The notes: generated by a model not told the origin, from the letters alone. Shown: positions 23,601 through 37,229, numbered from the stretch's first letter. The stretch is 64,000 nucleotides of DNA from Torreya grandis (GCA_037957365.1 JARHVA010008420.1:167501-231500), one strand, 5' to 3'. Numbers and translations are program-made.

Positions 23601-26542
23601 AAATGATAATCTAGCTCAAGTGTGAAAGGATTAGGTTAAGACACAAATAGAATATCATGGAAATTTTTATGAGGTTTAAATTTATTATATTTAATACCTA
23701 GACTACATATGTATACACCTACAAGAGGCTAGCAGGTAGGGTCATAAGAAGCATATCATAGTATGGAAGGTAGAGAAGTAAGGGGTGTTTTAACCAAGTA
23801 TAACTATGAATGATGAAACATATGACCCTAAGTATTGATAAGAGACTATATTATAGGTAAATAATATTTTAATACTATCTTAAAAGAACTAACTCATGTA
23901 AAGTCCACCTAAAGGTGACCCTTTCTGAAGCAAAAATGTAGTTAATGGGTCTTGACTAGTATTAGAGGTTTTCAAACCCAAAAGTATGAAGGAAAGTAGA
24001 GATACATAGGGGGTTAATATTTTAAAGCTTAGGTGAGGATTACACATTGAATTTAATACATAGATACTATAGATAATATAATTAATAATCTTAAATAGGC
24101 CAAATACAATAAGGTTACACAGTCTATCTTACAAAAGTTTATCTTGGGTCTTTGGTGGATTGAAATGGTAAATGATGTAAAATAAGGATAAAAATTTGTG
24201 AAAACCATGTTTATGAGTTATTAAATATCATAAATTTAATGTTATATCTAAGCAAACAAGGGAAGTTCCCCTATTTTATCTCAATAGGGGGCACTTCACC
24301 CTTGTACAAACCCTACAAGTTTGGGAGAAAAATCATGGGAGGTGAAAAAGAAGTTAAATAAACTTGGAAATAATGTGTATACATTTTCAACACACCTAAA
24401 AATAATAATAAATCACATAAGGATGAAACCAAGTGAAGTGGTCTGGACACCAAGGTTTGTAGGCGGTCATAGCGAGCAAGGAATATGCCTAAGGGTGAAA
24501 TAAAGGGAAACTATCACTTCTCACATGAATGGAAAAATGTCTGAGGTAACCTATTTGAGGTTTTTGAGCTATTTATATGTAGAGGAACCTATTAAAAATC
24601 ACCTTGATCTTCAAAATCAAAATAGGCCTATTAGGCATGGTGAAGCCTAGTACCCAAATAAGGAGTTAGTCATATTTATGGAATGAGGTGAGCATTATAA
24701 CTTTTTGTAACATCTATATCAGATGGATATGGGTGTGTTAAAGATCTCAAAGTGTAATGAAATCTAAATAAGCTCATTTTCTAGCTCAAAACCTATTTAG
24801 CCTTCCATGAAGGAGAAAAAAAGCTCTATATGCTAACTTAGAATGCTCACACCTTTCATGAGGAATTACATGGATGAAAAATAAGTCCATGGATGTTATA
24901 AGGGTTCCATTAGACCACTTTTGTGTAATTTTTTGTTAGTTTTAATCTCAGGTTTTTATGAACCATCCATAAAACCTAAAACTACCCTAAAACCCTACTA
25001 AACCCTTGTTAAGGACTAGTCTTGGAAAATGGAGTTGGATAGCTACCAAAGTGAAATATTTTGTTAAATATCATGATTTAATGTTTTAAAATACTCCCTC
25101 AAGATACTTTTCACCATGATTAGTTGTATGGACTTGTACAAAGGGAGGCATAAATAGGATTTTTCTCATTATTTTATGTGTTGTGTAGGCTATAGGAAGA
25201 GTTAAGAGATGAAACCAAGTCTAGGAGAAATAATTAAAATTATATAATAACTAATAATATTAATTTAATTCCATGAAAAAACTTATAATTTACCCAACTA
25301 GGTGTTTTAACTTACCTAGTTAAATCTGGCATATTAGACAAGCTAGTGAAGAAGATGAAAAACTTCAAGTGGAATTTTTTTAAAGATTTTATGATAATTA
25401 AAAGGACATGGAGGGTATTTTAAATTTTAATTCACTCCATCCCATGTATTTTCATGATCAAATAAATTTAAATTGGAAGCCAAGTGTGTAGGGTGCATGG
25501 AAGGGCAATTTTTAAGACAACAAATGATGATGGCTTACTTTCAATTGATTCTAAAATACCAAGCATGAAACCAATGCATGTCGAGGAATGTATTATGTAC
25601 CTAAATTGAATTAAATTCATTATAACTGGTATTAATTAGTTATTTCATGTCCAAATAAATGCAATCATGAAGGTAATTGTTTTATGTAAAATGAGGAGTT
25701 TTTTACCACTTTTCTTCAAGTTTGTGATTTGCATTGACACTTATTGCTCATATAATTGCATGGATTGACCCATATAATATTATAATAAATTTATAACTTA
25801 TTTTATAACCTTTAAAAGTGTCCTTGTGACCCTTGGAATTCTCTTTCTCTCTCTCTCTCTCAAACTCTATAAGAGTTAGCCATTTTGGCAATATATTGGA
25901 TGCTCCACCTGAGTATGGTGAAGCCCTGCTCATTTATATACCTTTTAATCAATAAAATTACTATGTTTTAACTCTTCATGACTATTCATAAGTTTTTTTA
26001 GCTTGAATGATGAATCTTGTTTAGTGAAGACTATGGATTCCTAGCATGTGGTCTCATTATTTCACCTTGTTTATAGTTGAAAAACTTCTTACAAGGCATG
26101 TGAAGTGCTTTAGGTAATGTGAAATGGTGAGTGAGTTAGTATTTTCATTAGTTAAATTCAATTCCTCTTATCTATTCCTCCTAGATTTTCACATTCATCC
26201 ATGACCTTAGAATGTAGCATTGATGTGATAATATGAATATTAAAGGAGTGTATTTGTAGTTTGCTTCTTGGTCTCACATGTAGAATGCAATTGGTTATAA
26301 GTCATAAAATTGATTTGGTGTATCACCTCCTTAGTTTATATTTGATTTTAGTTATCTCTTTCCCTTTTCACCCCCCAAAATTAGTAGTAAGTTTAATCCT
26401 AACTATTACATCAAGGGAGCTAGCCCTATCTAGAGACTCACCTCATTCCTTAGGCTACCCAAAAGCCTAGAGGTGATTCCACTATGCCACCTAGATGAGG
26501 AAAGCTTTGTATTTACTCAAAGAGTGAATATACAAGTGACTA
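20690..26542 (+). repeat. A 5' LTR (about 5.85 kb)
   Basis: Matches 29618-35543 from end to end at every point I checked, for example at 21147/30101, 22200/31150, 24620/33590, 25850/34845 and 26430/35425. By eye, matched blocks are roughly 80-90% identical. Short open frames within both copies are LTR sequence, not genes. The exact right end is uncertain by a few bases. Confidence 0.92.
25841..25889 (+). promoter_or_regulatory. A LTR core promoter block: CT tract, TATA-like box, GTTAGCCATTTTGGC
   Basis: A CT microsatellite (to 25861) is followed by CTATAAG (25867-25873) and GTTAGCCATTTTGGC (25875-25889). The same block occurs in the 3' LTR (34867-34881) and, on the - strand, in an unrelated-looking LTR at 60621-60646. 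An AATAAAA polyadenylation-like signal follows about 65 bases later. Position and conservation suggest the transcription start region of the element. Confidence 0.6.
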
Positions 26543-26544
26543 AA

Positions 26545-26565
26545 TTTTTTGGCATGCCTGAAATA
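26545..26565 (+). promoter_or_regulatory. A primer-binding site, degraded
   Basis: TTTTTTGGCATGCCTG directly follows the 5' LTR and matches the first half of the E2 and B primer sites. The second half (AAATAA) has diverged. Confidence 0.6.
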
Positions 26566-26759
26566 ACTCTTTTTCTAAGATTTGGAGGATTTTTGGTGTT
26601 GTCCTTCAACACATCAACCTTTAGAGGTATTTTTTGAAGCATCAATGGTGACTCCAAAGACATATCAACTAGTTAAGTAGTCCAATTTGTAGTTTGAATA
26701 TTTATGGTAACATATTTATTTATGTCCATGATTTTATTGAAGTTTCATGGCTGACCTTG

Positions 26760-29340
26760 ATTTGAGTTTTTTTCTATACAAGTTGGTGAAACATACCCAT
26801 CTTGTCCCATTCCCTATCAGTATGAACAAGTTTTTGTTCAATCTTGTTATGATCATTGTAAATAGAAATATGACCATATTCAGACCTATCATGAGTTTTA
26901 TTAGTCTTATAACAAACCTTCCCAATGTTTTACCCATCCTAGTTAGCCTAGTCCTTTCTTTAATCAACCAATTTCCACCTTCAAGTAAGCATTTTTGGGC
27001 TATGAGGGATACATGTTGGATCTTGACATGCAAAGAGAATGTGGTATAGAAGTTCCTAATCATTTCATTCAAAAGGTAAGAGATGAATTGGATTTTTTCA
27101 AGAGAGAATGGGAACCTATTGAGAGAGTCAATTGGAAAAGGCTCACAAGTGAGATGATTGATGTGAGTGGTTTATTATCTTCCTTATAGGATAGGCTAGA
27201 ATTTCATGAAAGGCAACCTCACCATACCTATCAACCTTCATATCCATTTTGCCAAGTTTTATACCAGACATGAATGACCCCTACTCATGAGACAAATCAA
27301 TCTCATCAAATTAATCCTTTTCCAAATAAGTTGGAGGAGAGAGTTGAAAGAAGAAACCTTATGTTTGAAGCTAATATTGATATGCATATTGAGCTGGCTA
27401 ATATGCATTTGTAAAAGTCCATGTTGGCAGAAAAATAAGTGGATTTCAAGCCTTAATTTCCATCTCACATTGCATCCCCACAAACTCAAAAAGATACTTG
27501 TAATCCCAACATCTTAAGTTGGAAAAAAATAGTTTAATCATGGGGAAAAAGGAGGAGAAAAGTCTTAACTAAGAGTGTGAAATTGAGAAGACATATAATC
27601 CTAACATCCTAAGTTAGACCAAGATAGTAGAGTCATGGGGTAAGAAAGAATATGGAAGCATTTTCCAAGAGTGTGAAGTGAAAAATGGAGTTGATCCTTT
27701 GCAATTCCCTTTCACTCTTCTCAAGAAGCCTCTACTATTCCATGACAACCTTAATATAATCCTTATCCCCATGATGATTCCTATCAACTTCAAGAGAAGA
27801 TTTTTAAGGAGAACCTAGCCAAAAAAATAGAAGAATTAGAATAAAAGATGAAATTGATAAGTCAAGGTGAGATGGAAGGTTTAGACCCAAAATAAGATCT
27901 TATGCCTAAACATGCCCCATCTCCCCTTCCTAAAGAGCTTCCTAAAGAGTCTCTTACCTTGCATTCTCAATCAGACCTTGAGCTATATATTCCACCTCCA
28001 CCAACTAGTTCATCTTGTCATACTTAGCCTATAACCCTTTTCCTTGATGGACCTATGGTGTGGGAACCAAAGGATGATCAGTTGGTTAATAAATAAAGAT
28101 AACTCTTACTTGAAGAAAACCTGCCTCCTTGGCACCCTCGTTGGGCTAGGTCACATGATTTCAACATGCCTAGTCTTGGCATCACCATGAAGGTAGTTGA
28201 AGATATTACAACCATTGATAAAAGAAATAAAATTATGATAGCTAGAGTTTATTTTGAAATCCCTTAAGAGGTCTTAAGTGATGAAGAGAAGGTAAGTTCT
28301 TGTGTTGAACCTCTTTACTTGGTTGATGATGAAGAATGTTTTCTTTATGTTGAAGAACCTATCTAAAGAGAGGCAAACAAAGAGGAACATGCTCAATTAA
28401 TAGCTGATAAAGAAGACCTCATGAAAATTTATGAGGAAGAGATCACCATAGGGACTCCATTTGGTGAACAAAAGTGCAATTCACAAGCTTTTGCCTCCAT
28501 TATGGAAGTGAAATGTGTTATCAAGAAGGGAGAACACTTTCAAGCCACCCCTAAAGAAGTGGTAGCCTTGGGAGAGTCTCATGAGACCAAGATAGAAAAA
28601 ATATCCTTGAAGATGGTCTAATAAAAGATGAAGAAGAGGTGGTTTCTTGTGTGAAAATTTTAGATTAGGTTGATGAGGAAGGATATCTTCCCTTTTCCAA
28701 AGAGGAAGAAATGGTCATAAACTCTTTCATCGCTTTGCAAGATATCATGAATGGATAAGGACAAGTTATTAATAAAAATTTTGATGACTTGTTTAAATTC
28801 ATTAGATAAATTTGTATTCCTCTTCAAGGAGGTTATGAGCTGGTCAAAGATGGAGAAGGCAACATTGGTACACACATAAGTATGCAAAGGAAAAGCATTC
28901 TATCAAATCTTTCATTTCAATAAGCATATGCATTTGATGATGACATGTTTGAAGTCATCAAGATGAGATATAATCTTATCAATTAGTTTGGAGTAAGATA
29001 TCAACTCTTGAAGGATGGAAAAATCTCCTATTGGCCTCAATCTTCTAAGGAACAAGAAATCAATCCTCTTGGAGACATGCCTACTAAGGGGATACAAGTT
29101 TACTATGAAATGAAGAGTAGGTAGAAACATGGAGTATGTGAACATGTTCAATAGGAATATATCTAAACTGGAGACCTATTTAAGGATGATTTATTTGAGA
29201 TCAGATTAAATGAAGTGCTAAGGAAGAGGTTTGGTCCACAAAGCACTCAATCCAAAGAGAAACATGCTTGGCACTATGTTTCATCTCACTATGAAGATGA
29301 TTAAATAAGTTTTCCTTTTAATGATACAAATGAAGTATGT
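26760..29340 (+). pseudogene. A internal ORF remnant, unknown function, homologous to that of B
   Basis: This long decayed reading contains no polymerase, protease or integrase motif. It begins with a Tyr/Pro/Gln-rich segment (PIPYQYEQVFVQSCYDH, YHEFY.SYNKPSQ). A charged helical part follows (26995-27189: GYEGYMLDLDMQRECGIEV, VRDELDFFKREWEPIERV), then HTYQPSYPF and a proline-rich region with PPPPTSSS near 28000. An acidic part (28421-28621) has YEEEITIGTPFGEQKCNS and IMEVKCVIKKGEHFQ. The end reads GYELVKDGEGNIGTHI and RYQLLKDGKISYWP. The acidic part aligns with the - strand ORF of B. It may be a divergent Gag-like protein, but this is inference. Confidence 0.65.
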
Positions 29341-29596
29341 TTAGTTTCTAGTTTTTCATAATAGGTTGTTTCATGATTCCCCTAAGTGATTATGCACATG
29401 TGTGTATCATGTGCATTTTTTTTCTTTGTTGTGTGTGTCCTTTTCTTTTGTGTGGTCGAGGTAGTCTTAGTATCTTATCTTGATAAAAGTTTTGTGGTCA
29501 ATGGTAAAATTTTACCTTTTTTTATATCCTTAGATTTATCCTAATCCTAATGGACTAATAAAGTTATTTTTCTAGTTAGTATAACATGCATACTAC

Positions 29597-29617
29597 CCCT
29601 ATGAGTCACCGATTTGT
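29597..29617 (+). promoter_or_regulatory. A 3'-boundary motif before the 3' LTR
   Basis: CCCTATGAGTCACCGATTTGT lies immediately before the TGACC start of the 3' LTR, the position of a polypurine tract. It is not purine-only, but nearly the same sequence precedes the 3' LTRs of B and E2. Confidence 0.65.
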
Positions 29618-32600
29618 TGACCAATTTTGACTTTTAGGTCAAATTGGGGCACCCCTAATAAAAAAATTATTTTTAGGAATATAAGGGGTATAATATAATG
29701 TAATTAGATTTTTCATAGGTCATTTGATTCCATTAAATATTATATTAACCCTGGTCACTTATTTCATTAGTCCATTTATCATTTTGAGTCATTTTAGGGG
29801 GTTAAAATAGTGTATTTAATGTTTTGTGCAGGTTTATTAGAAAATGTGAAAGTGTCAAAGAGTTGTATCACATGACATGTGTCTTAAGAGGTCTATAGTA
29901 ACTATCACTACCTAGATGTTTTTAGGTTACTTATAAAAAGGTAGTTTTCTTGAAAATAAGACTGAGTTTGGCACTTGTACAGCCTCTTTAGAAAGTGTGC
30001 CACTTGGAAAACATGTAAATGTGAATATTAATCTCCCCTACAATAATATACATGCTTGGAATTATTTTAAAGTGTTATTTATAAGCCAAAACAATTTTGA
30101 TACATCTTTGTCCTTCTTGGCATACAAAAGTGACCTTTAGGTTTTTTCTTGGTACGAACAACATAAGGAGTTTGAAGAAAAATGATTTTGGGAGATGATA
30201 TTAAATTTGGATACCTTAAGTTTAATATATGGATTATGGATAATGGTCAACTTTTATTCATGAACCATCTATTTAAACTAGACTACAAAAAACTACCTAC
30301 TCATCCATGCACCATTTAGGTTTTGCCTTGGTTTAAGAAATTCCATATGATTAAAATAATGATATTGATTAAGGATGTTGGCCTCTCCCTATAACACTTC
30401 CCATATTTTGTTTATATTTTGAATTTTTTTGACAAGCTGATACCCTCAAGTTTGTAGACTAGCCCATTCTAGGTTGATTGGTAGTTTTCCTCCATTTTAT
30501 GGATTTTGTGATTTTTCATGGTTTCATATGGTTATGATAGGTTCATTATCTTGTTATCCAAGTGGTATTAACCTTTTTTGACTTTAAAATACCACTTTAA
30601 AATCAAATTCTCTTATATTTATAGTCATGTGTAACCTAATTTTCAATATGTAATGAATGTGCTTGCTTACAAATTACTTGGAAAACAATTTCACATTGAA
30701 TGGAATGTATTAGTTATTTTTTTACATCCATGTTAGTTTGAATATTATTTTGGGATCATAAAAATGAATTTAGGACCTATTTGAAGGCTAAATTCTATGT
30801 ATACTACCTCAATCTTACCCATAATGCCTAATTATAGTCAAAATCTCCACCTAAAAGTGGTTGAACAGGGAACCATAGGTTTTGTATGGAGGGATGGAAT
30901 CAGATTGACACCTATTTAGGATTTTTGTATGATTAAAGAGCCATGAAAACTCATAAGGAATTATCAAAATGTTATAAAGAGGTTTGGAATTATGTTTGAA
31001 CATAGATGATTGATATAGGGACTCTTTTCTCTAAAGGCACAAAATAGTGTTCCTTAGGGTTTTGTGGATATTTCATAAGGAAGGTGTAAGAGCCTATGAT
31101 GAATTATGATGGATTAATATAATATTATTTAGATAGGATAATACCTCCACTAATTTTGGGGTTAGAAAATTGAGAAGAGGGTAGATGGTAAGAGATCTAA
31201 ATCTACCATTTTATGATTAAAAGCATATAATAATATCCTACAAGGTTTGTATTACAAAATGAGCTTAGCACTAAAGTAGAAAACAATGCTTAGTTAATGT
31301 TTTGAATGAACTTTATAACTGAAGGAAAAACCAAAGAAACTATAAGCCTTCCAAAATAATAGGTTATAATATGTTCTAACTCATAACGAGACCTACAGGC
31401 ATCCTTGTCTGGATAATACACTTACAGGCAGTGGTGTCCTAGTTAATGACCTAGACAGAAAGCCTGGTGTTGTTTTGAGGATGTTACAAAGGAATAAAAT
31501 AATGAAAATTTAATTTTGAATTAAATAAGTTTCAAGGAATATCTACCAATACCATAATCAAATCATTCGAGACAATGACCTACAAAGAGAAAAGTGGCTC
31601 AGTCCAAAATAGGGGACTAAAAGATAGGGGTAGTGGAAAGCTCAGTCATGTTATCAAGATGATATATAAGGTGAGTGAAGACATGGAATGGTGTGAATAA
31701 GTTAAATTAATATTATTAAAAGTTTAAAAAGTATAACACATTCTTAGACACCATGACCAAGGTCTACATATGAGCAAATGCAACCTAAAACAAAGTCAAA
31801 ATATATGGTTTGTCTCAGTTAATAGTGAGAAAAATGGTATTGTTTTAAGTGTGTAAATATCCTAAATATTTGGAATACAGACCTAAACAAATTAAAATTG
31901 AACCTAGGGTAGATATAATATATTATGATCATTTTTTCCAAGGACTATTTCATGCAAATACCCCATAGTCAAGACCCTGTTCTACAAAAAACATAGTCAA
32001 TTATGACTAAATGTTACTAGGCAGATAATGAGTAGGTTGGTTGATATAAAAGTACACAAGGATGATTTTAAAAGCTTAAATCTAGGGTATAATGATACCA
32101 AAAACCCCATTGTGCCTCTAAACATTATTTTCAAACCTAAGCACATCAAAAGGAATAACCTATAGCAGGGGTCAATTCTAATAGGCAGTTTCTCAGTCTA
32201 AGGAAAGAAAGATTAGTCAAGAAAGAGTAAAGTGAATTATAAGGTTATAATTATGGGTTTAACCTTTTTGATACATATTCCATGGTTATGATGAGATTAT
32301 AAGCTCTATATAAATCATATGACACCTACAAGGGTCCTCAAGTCAACATAGTCAATGTAAACCTAGTCTTGTGACTTGAAGGGCATAAAGGGTATTTGAG
32401 AGATAAAAGTGTTAGAATTATAGTTGAAGAAACTATAAAATTATTATTAAAATTTTAATAGACCCTTTATAAATTATATTTAGCAGTTAGGTATCTAAAC
32501 ATAACATACATAGTCAGCACAGTGGGCAATGAGCTAAGATATAGTCCTAAATGATAATCTAGCTCAAGTGTGAAAGGAACATGATAACACACAAAAATAA

Positions 32601-35543
32601 TATCATGGAAAATTTCATGAGGTTTAAAATTATTATCTTCAAGACATATATTACATATGTATACATCTACAGGAGGCTAGTAAGTAGGGTCATAAGGAAC
32701 AGATCATAGCATGGAAGGTAGAGAAGCAAGGGGTGTTCTAACTAGGGTCTATGACTATGCATGATTAATAATATGAACCTAAATGATGTGAAGAGACTAT
32801 ATGAGAGGTAAATAATATTTTAACCACTATATTCAAATAAATAACTCATGTAAGGTCCACCTAAAGGTGACCCTTTACCAAGAAAAAAACAAAGTCAATA
32901 GGTCTTGACTGGTATTGGAGGTTTTCAAACCCCAAAGTATGTAGAAAAGAAGAGATATAAAGGGGGTTCATATTTTAAATATCAGGTGAGGCTTAATTTT
33001 TTTATTTAATTCCTAGACACTATAGAGAATACACTCAATAATCCTAAACAAGCCAAATATAGTAAGGTTACACAGTCTATCTTTCAAAAGTCTATCTTGT
33101 GTCTTTGGTGGATTTAAGGGGTAAATGATGTCAAATAAGGATAAAAATTTATACATACCATGTTTATAAGTTATGAAATCTCATAAAGTAAATGGTTTAT
33201 CTAATAAAATAGGGTAAGTTCTCCCTATTTTGTCTCAGATAGGGAACACTTCACCTTTGTATAAATCCTACAAGTTTGGGAGAAAAACCATGGGAGGTGA
33301 ACCAAATTTTAAAGGAACTTTTAAATAATGTGTATATAGTTTCAGCACACATATAAAATAATAAGGAAAAAATAACATAAATATGAAACCATGTGAAGTA
33401 GTCTAGACACCAAGGTTTTCAGGTAGTCCTAGTAAGGAATAAGCCTAAGGGCCAAATGAAAGGCAACTATCACTTTTATCATGAATGAATATTTTTAGTT
33501 AATAGAAACATGTTTTAGGTACCATATTAGATTTTTTTGAGATATTTAAATGTATGGTAACCTATAAAAACTCACCTTGATCTTGAAAATCAAAACATGC
33601 CTACTAGGCATGGTAAAGCCTAGTACCCAAATAAGGATTTAGTCATATTTATGGCATGAGGTGAGAATTATAACTTATTTTAACATGTGTATGATATGGA
33701 TAAATTTTTTCTCAAGATATCAAAGTGAAATTAAAGATAAATAAGGTCATTTTATAGCTCAAAACCCATTTAGACTTGCAGGAAAGAGGAAAACAATCTC
33801 AATAGGCTAACTTATAATGCTCACATCTTTCATGAGGCATTGCATGGATGAAAAATAAGTTTATGGATGTTATCAAGGTTACATAATCCCAATTTTGTGT
33901 AATTTTTTATCAATTTCAATGTCAAGTTTTGTGAACCATCCTTAGGACCTAAAACTTCCTTAAAACCCTACTAAACCCTTACTAAGGACCAGTCTTGGAA
34001 AATGGAGTTGGATAGCTACCAGAGTGAAATATTTTGTTTAGTATGATTATTTTAGGTTATATAGGACTCCATTAAGCTACTTCACACCATGATTAATTTT
34101 ACATACTTATATGAATGGAGGTAGAAACATATGAATGGAGGTAGAAACAATATTTTTCTCACTTTTTTATGTGGTGTGTAGGATACAAGAGGAGTTATGA
34201 GATGAAAACAAGTTTGGGAGAAATATTGAAACTTATAATAACTAATAATGTTAATTTAATTCCATTAAATATATTTTAAGTGCCCCAATTAGGTGTTTTA
34301 ACTCACCCAGTCAAATCTGGCATATTAGACAAGCTAGTGAAGAAGATGGAAAACTTCAAGTGGGATGTTTTTAAGGATTTTATAATTATTCCAATGCCAT
34401 ATATGGTCTTAAAAATTTTAATTCAATCCCTCCCATGTATTTTCATGAATAAATAAATCCATATTAGAATCCAAGTGTGTAGGGTGCATGAAAGGGTAAT
34501 TTTTAGGACAATAGATGATGATGGCCTACTTTCAGTTGATTTCAGAATACCAAGCATGAAACAAATACATGGTGAGGATTAATTATGTACATAAATTTAA
34601 TTAAAATAATTACAAGTGGTATTAATTATTTATGACATTTCCAAACAAAATAAATCATGAATGCCATTTTTCTATGCAAAATGAGGAGTTTCTTACCACT
34701 TTTCTTCAAGTTTGTGATTTGGATTGACACTTGTTACTCATATACTTGAATTGTTTGAACCATGTCATATTATCATGCATGGATAGATTATTTTATGAGC
34801 TTTAAAATTTTCCTTGTGACCCTTGTAATTCTATTTCTCTTTCTCTTTTTCTCAAACTCTATAAGAGTTAGCCATTTTGGCATTGTATTAGATGCTCCAC
34901 CTAAGTATGGTGAAGCCCTACTCATTTGTATGCCTTTTGATAAATAAAATGACTATGTTTTATCTCTTCATGATTTTTATTAAATGTGTTCCACTTGAAT
35001 GATGAATCTTGTTTAGTGAAGACTATGGATTCTTAGCATGTGGTCTCATTCTTTCACCTTGTTTATAGTTGGAAAAATTCTTCTTGTAGGGAATGTGAAG
35101 TTTTTTAGGTAATGTGAAATGTTGAGTGATTTATAATTTTCATTAGTGCCATTCAAGGCCTCTTTTATATTCCTCTTATCTTTGCACATTCATCCATGAC
35201 CTCATAATATAACATTGATGTGAGAAGATGAAGATTGGTGGAGTGTATCTATAGTTTGCTTTTTATTCTAAAGTGTAGAATGAAATTGGTTAGAAGTCAT
35301 AAAATCAAATTTTTGTATCACCTCCTTAGTTTGGATTTGATTTTAGTTATCTCTCTCCCTTTTCACCCCCCAAAAATTAGTAGTAAGTTCAATCCTAAGT
35401 GGTACATCAAGGGAACTAGCCCTATCTAGAGACTCACCTCATTCCTTAGGCTACCCACAAGCATAGAGGTGATTCCATTATGAAACTTGGATGAGGAGAT
35501 ATTTACATCTCCTCAAAGGGTGTAAATCCAAGTGATAATAGTA
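29618..35543 (+). repeat. A 3' LTR (about 5.9 kb)
   Basis: Second copy of the A LTR, followed directly by the target-site sequence (G)TACCTAT. It carries a private 20-bp tandem duplication at 34111-34149 (ATGAATGGAGGTAGAAACAT) absent from the 5' copy. Confidence 0.92.
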
Positions 35544-35548
35544 CCTAT

Positions 35549-36240
35549 GTAACCTTTAGTGTGCATGGAATAAGTTATCTAAAGAGAGGAACTACCTTAA
35601 ATAATTATACAATTATGAGAAGAGGCTACTATTCAAAAAATGCAACCGAAAGGATCTCAAATTTCCTTCAACATAGTAAAACATGTAAATAAGATGAGCC
35701 TCAATGTAATCATCTGGGATGCTCATGTTATTCCTTCTTAAAGGACTTTGATACAAGACACTCTAATTTTGTTTGAAGAATGTAAGACATCATAACTTAT
35801 GTCTTTCATCTCCATGAGTCTATGCCATCCCAAAGAAGAAGAAACACAAGTGTGTAGTATTACCAAGCTATCCTTGTATTATATATCCTTTATTATCAAG
35901 CAACATCTAATATAAAATTGCATGATTAACTCAGGCATGAGTATCTCAATGATGCTAAATAAGATCATAGATACACTTAAAATTTCATATTCCCCTATTT
36001 AAAAGGGGGTGGTCTATCTAGATGTCATGACAATTAAAAATTTGGTAATTATCAAGTATTTAAATATTACACTACATGCATTCCCAAGGCTTTCAATTGT
36101 ACAAGATATTATAGTTATTGACTTGCCCCCTACTTTTCCACTACCTCTCCTAAGACTGCATGGAAAATATGGGTGGATATTTATCTTTAGATTAGATATA
36201 TATGTTATTCAAAACTAGATATGGAACTAAGGTGACCATT
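35549..36240 (+). pseudogene. E2 protease region, resuming after element A
   Basis: Pol sequence restarts after the insertion with heavily broken reading. The C-terminal part of a plant gypsy protease is visible near 36085-36240: VQDIIVIDLPPTFPLPLL, then GGYLSLD, LFKTRYGTKVTIKVE. This corresponds to the usual DIVV.D.PP..G.LL...-GG.L..D segment and matches the E3 protease in style. I cannot identify the active-site DSG motif, which may be lost or buried in the broken stretch 35600-36000. Confidence 0.6.
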
Positions 36241-36520
36241 AAGGTTGAAACCATCTTCAAAATTCATGTTGAACAATACTTTCCCAACCCAATTGAATTA
36301 AACTACACAATGTTTAGTCAAGAGGAGAATCTAATTCTCCATGAATCCACAATACCACTTGAAGATATCTTAGATGATTTATTGGATGAATGGGCACATG
36401 AATATTATGAATTTAACCCATATGATAATGTAGAGGAGACAAGGCTAGGTACATATTGAATCTTGGATGAGAAATCTATGTTCCTCGATCTTGTAAAGGT
36501 ATAGGAGAGACCTAAAGGCA
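36202..36520 (+). pseudogene. E2 protease to RNase H linker
   Basis: An 85-residue open segment (36202-36459) contains ESTIPLEDILDDLLDEW and YEFNPYDNVEETRLG. The same acidic linker is found in E3 (PLEDILDLFIDEW, about 54950-55090, - strand). This shows that E2 and E3 belong to one lineage and that the linker lies just before the extra RNase H. Confidence 0.65.
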
Positions 36521-36524
36521 TGTG

Positions 36525-36905
36525 AAAATCATATTTTGATGGTTCCTAAAGTAAAAATGGTGTTAGATTTGGTGCGATGCTAGTATCCCCTCAAAAAGAG
36601 AAGTATTTCCATGCCTTTAAGTTGTGGTTTAGTTGAAAAAATAATGTTATAGAGTATGAAGCACTAATCCAAGGTCTCCAAATAGCATAGAAGAAAGTAA
36701 TCAAGGCACTATAAGCATTTAGTGATAGTGAACTAGTTTTAATCCAAGTTGGAGAATAAATCATGTCCAAGAATAGCTTGATGAATGCATATAAGCATAG
36801 AGTGTGGGATAATATTTAAGGATTTAATGCATTCAATATCAGTTCATACCAAGATCATAAAATGGTAATACAAATAGACTCACATTGTAGGTGTATAATA
36901 TGACA
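36525..36905 (+). pseudogene. E2 archaeal-type RNase H, upstream of RT
   Basis: The reading gives KSYFDGS.SKNGVRFGAMLVSP (first D), FKLWFS.KNNVIEYEALIQGL (E), AFSDSELVLIQVGE (third D), then HRVWDNI.GFNAFNISSY. The C-terminal N..AD motif has decayed. Domain and position match E1: between protease and RT, in addition to the gypsy RNase H after the RT. Stops occur at expected W and Q positions. Confidence 0.8.
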
Positions 36906-37229
36906 TCTCATGAAACATAATGAAAGAGTTTGAGTAGCCCGTGACGTTTATAATCAGAATAGAAGTCCCTAAAAACATAGATAATTGGTAGGTATTTGAG
37001 AGTGATGATCATATTATCAACTTCCTACAAGAAAAAGCTAACTTTAACAACAAGATACAGTCATGGCTTCAAGTCCAATATAAAGACTAGATTATCCAAT
37101 TGAAAATGGAATAAGCTTCCCAAAGGGTTAGTTACCTTGGAGAGCATATTCAACTTTGATGATTATTTCAAGGGAGAAAATTGAAATATTATAGTAAAGG
37201 AGGATATCTCTATACAAGTAACCATCTCT

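Larger units (their letters stand above)
20690..35543 (+). mobile_element. A: giant-LTR, non-autonomous LTR retrotransposon (about 14.9 kb)
   Basis: Two direct repeats of about 5.9 kb (20690 to about 26542 and 29618 to about 35543) flank only about 3.1 kb of internal DNA. The first LTR starts TGACCAAATTTG and the second TGACCAATTTTG. A primer-site-like TGGCATGCC follows the first, and a conserved boundary motif precedes the second. The flanks share GTACCTAT (20682-20689 and 35541-35548), which includes a 5-bp duplication CCTAT. There are no pol domains inside, only an ORF remnant of unknown function. This architecture resembles LARD elements (large retrotransposon derivatives), but with a coding-like interior. 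It is inserted in E2 between gag and protease. Confidence 0.92.

Noticed and set aside
25841..25861. CT microsatellite as a stand-alone feature
   Set aside because: It belongs to the LTR promoter block and is reported there.
26261..26470. 69-aa hydrophobic frame with a partner at 35235-35429
   Set aside because: Located in both copies of the A LTR. There is no start context or conservation beyond the LTR itself.
26734..27072. 112-aa - strand frame
   Set aside because: It is opposite the + strand A ORF, whose segments align with B. The - strand frame is most likely a shadow of biased composition.
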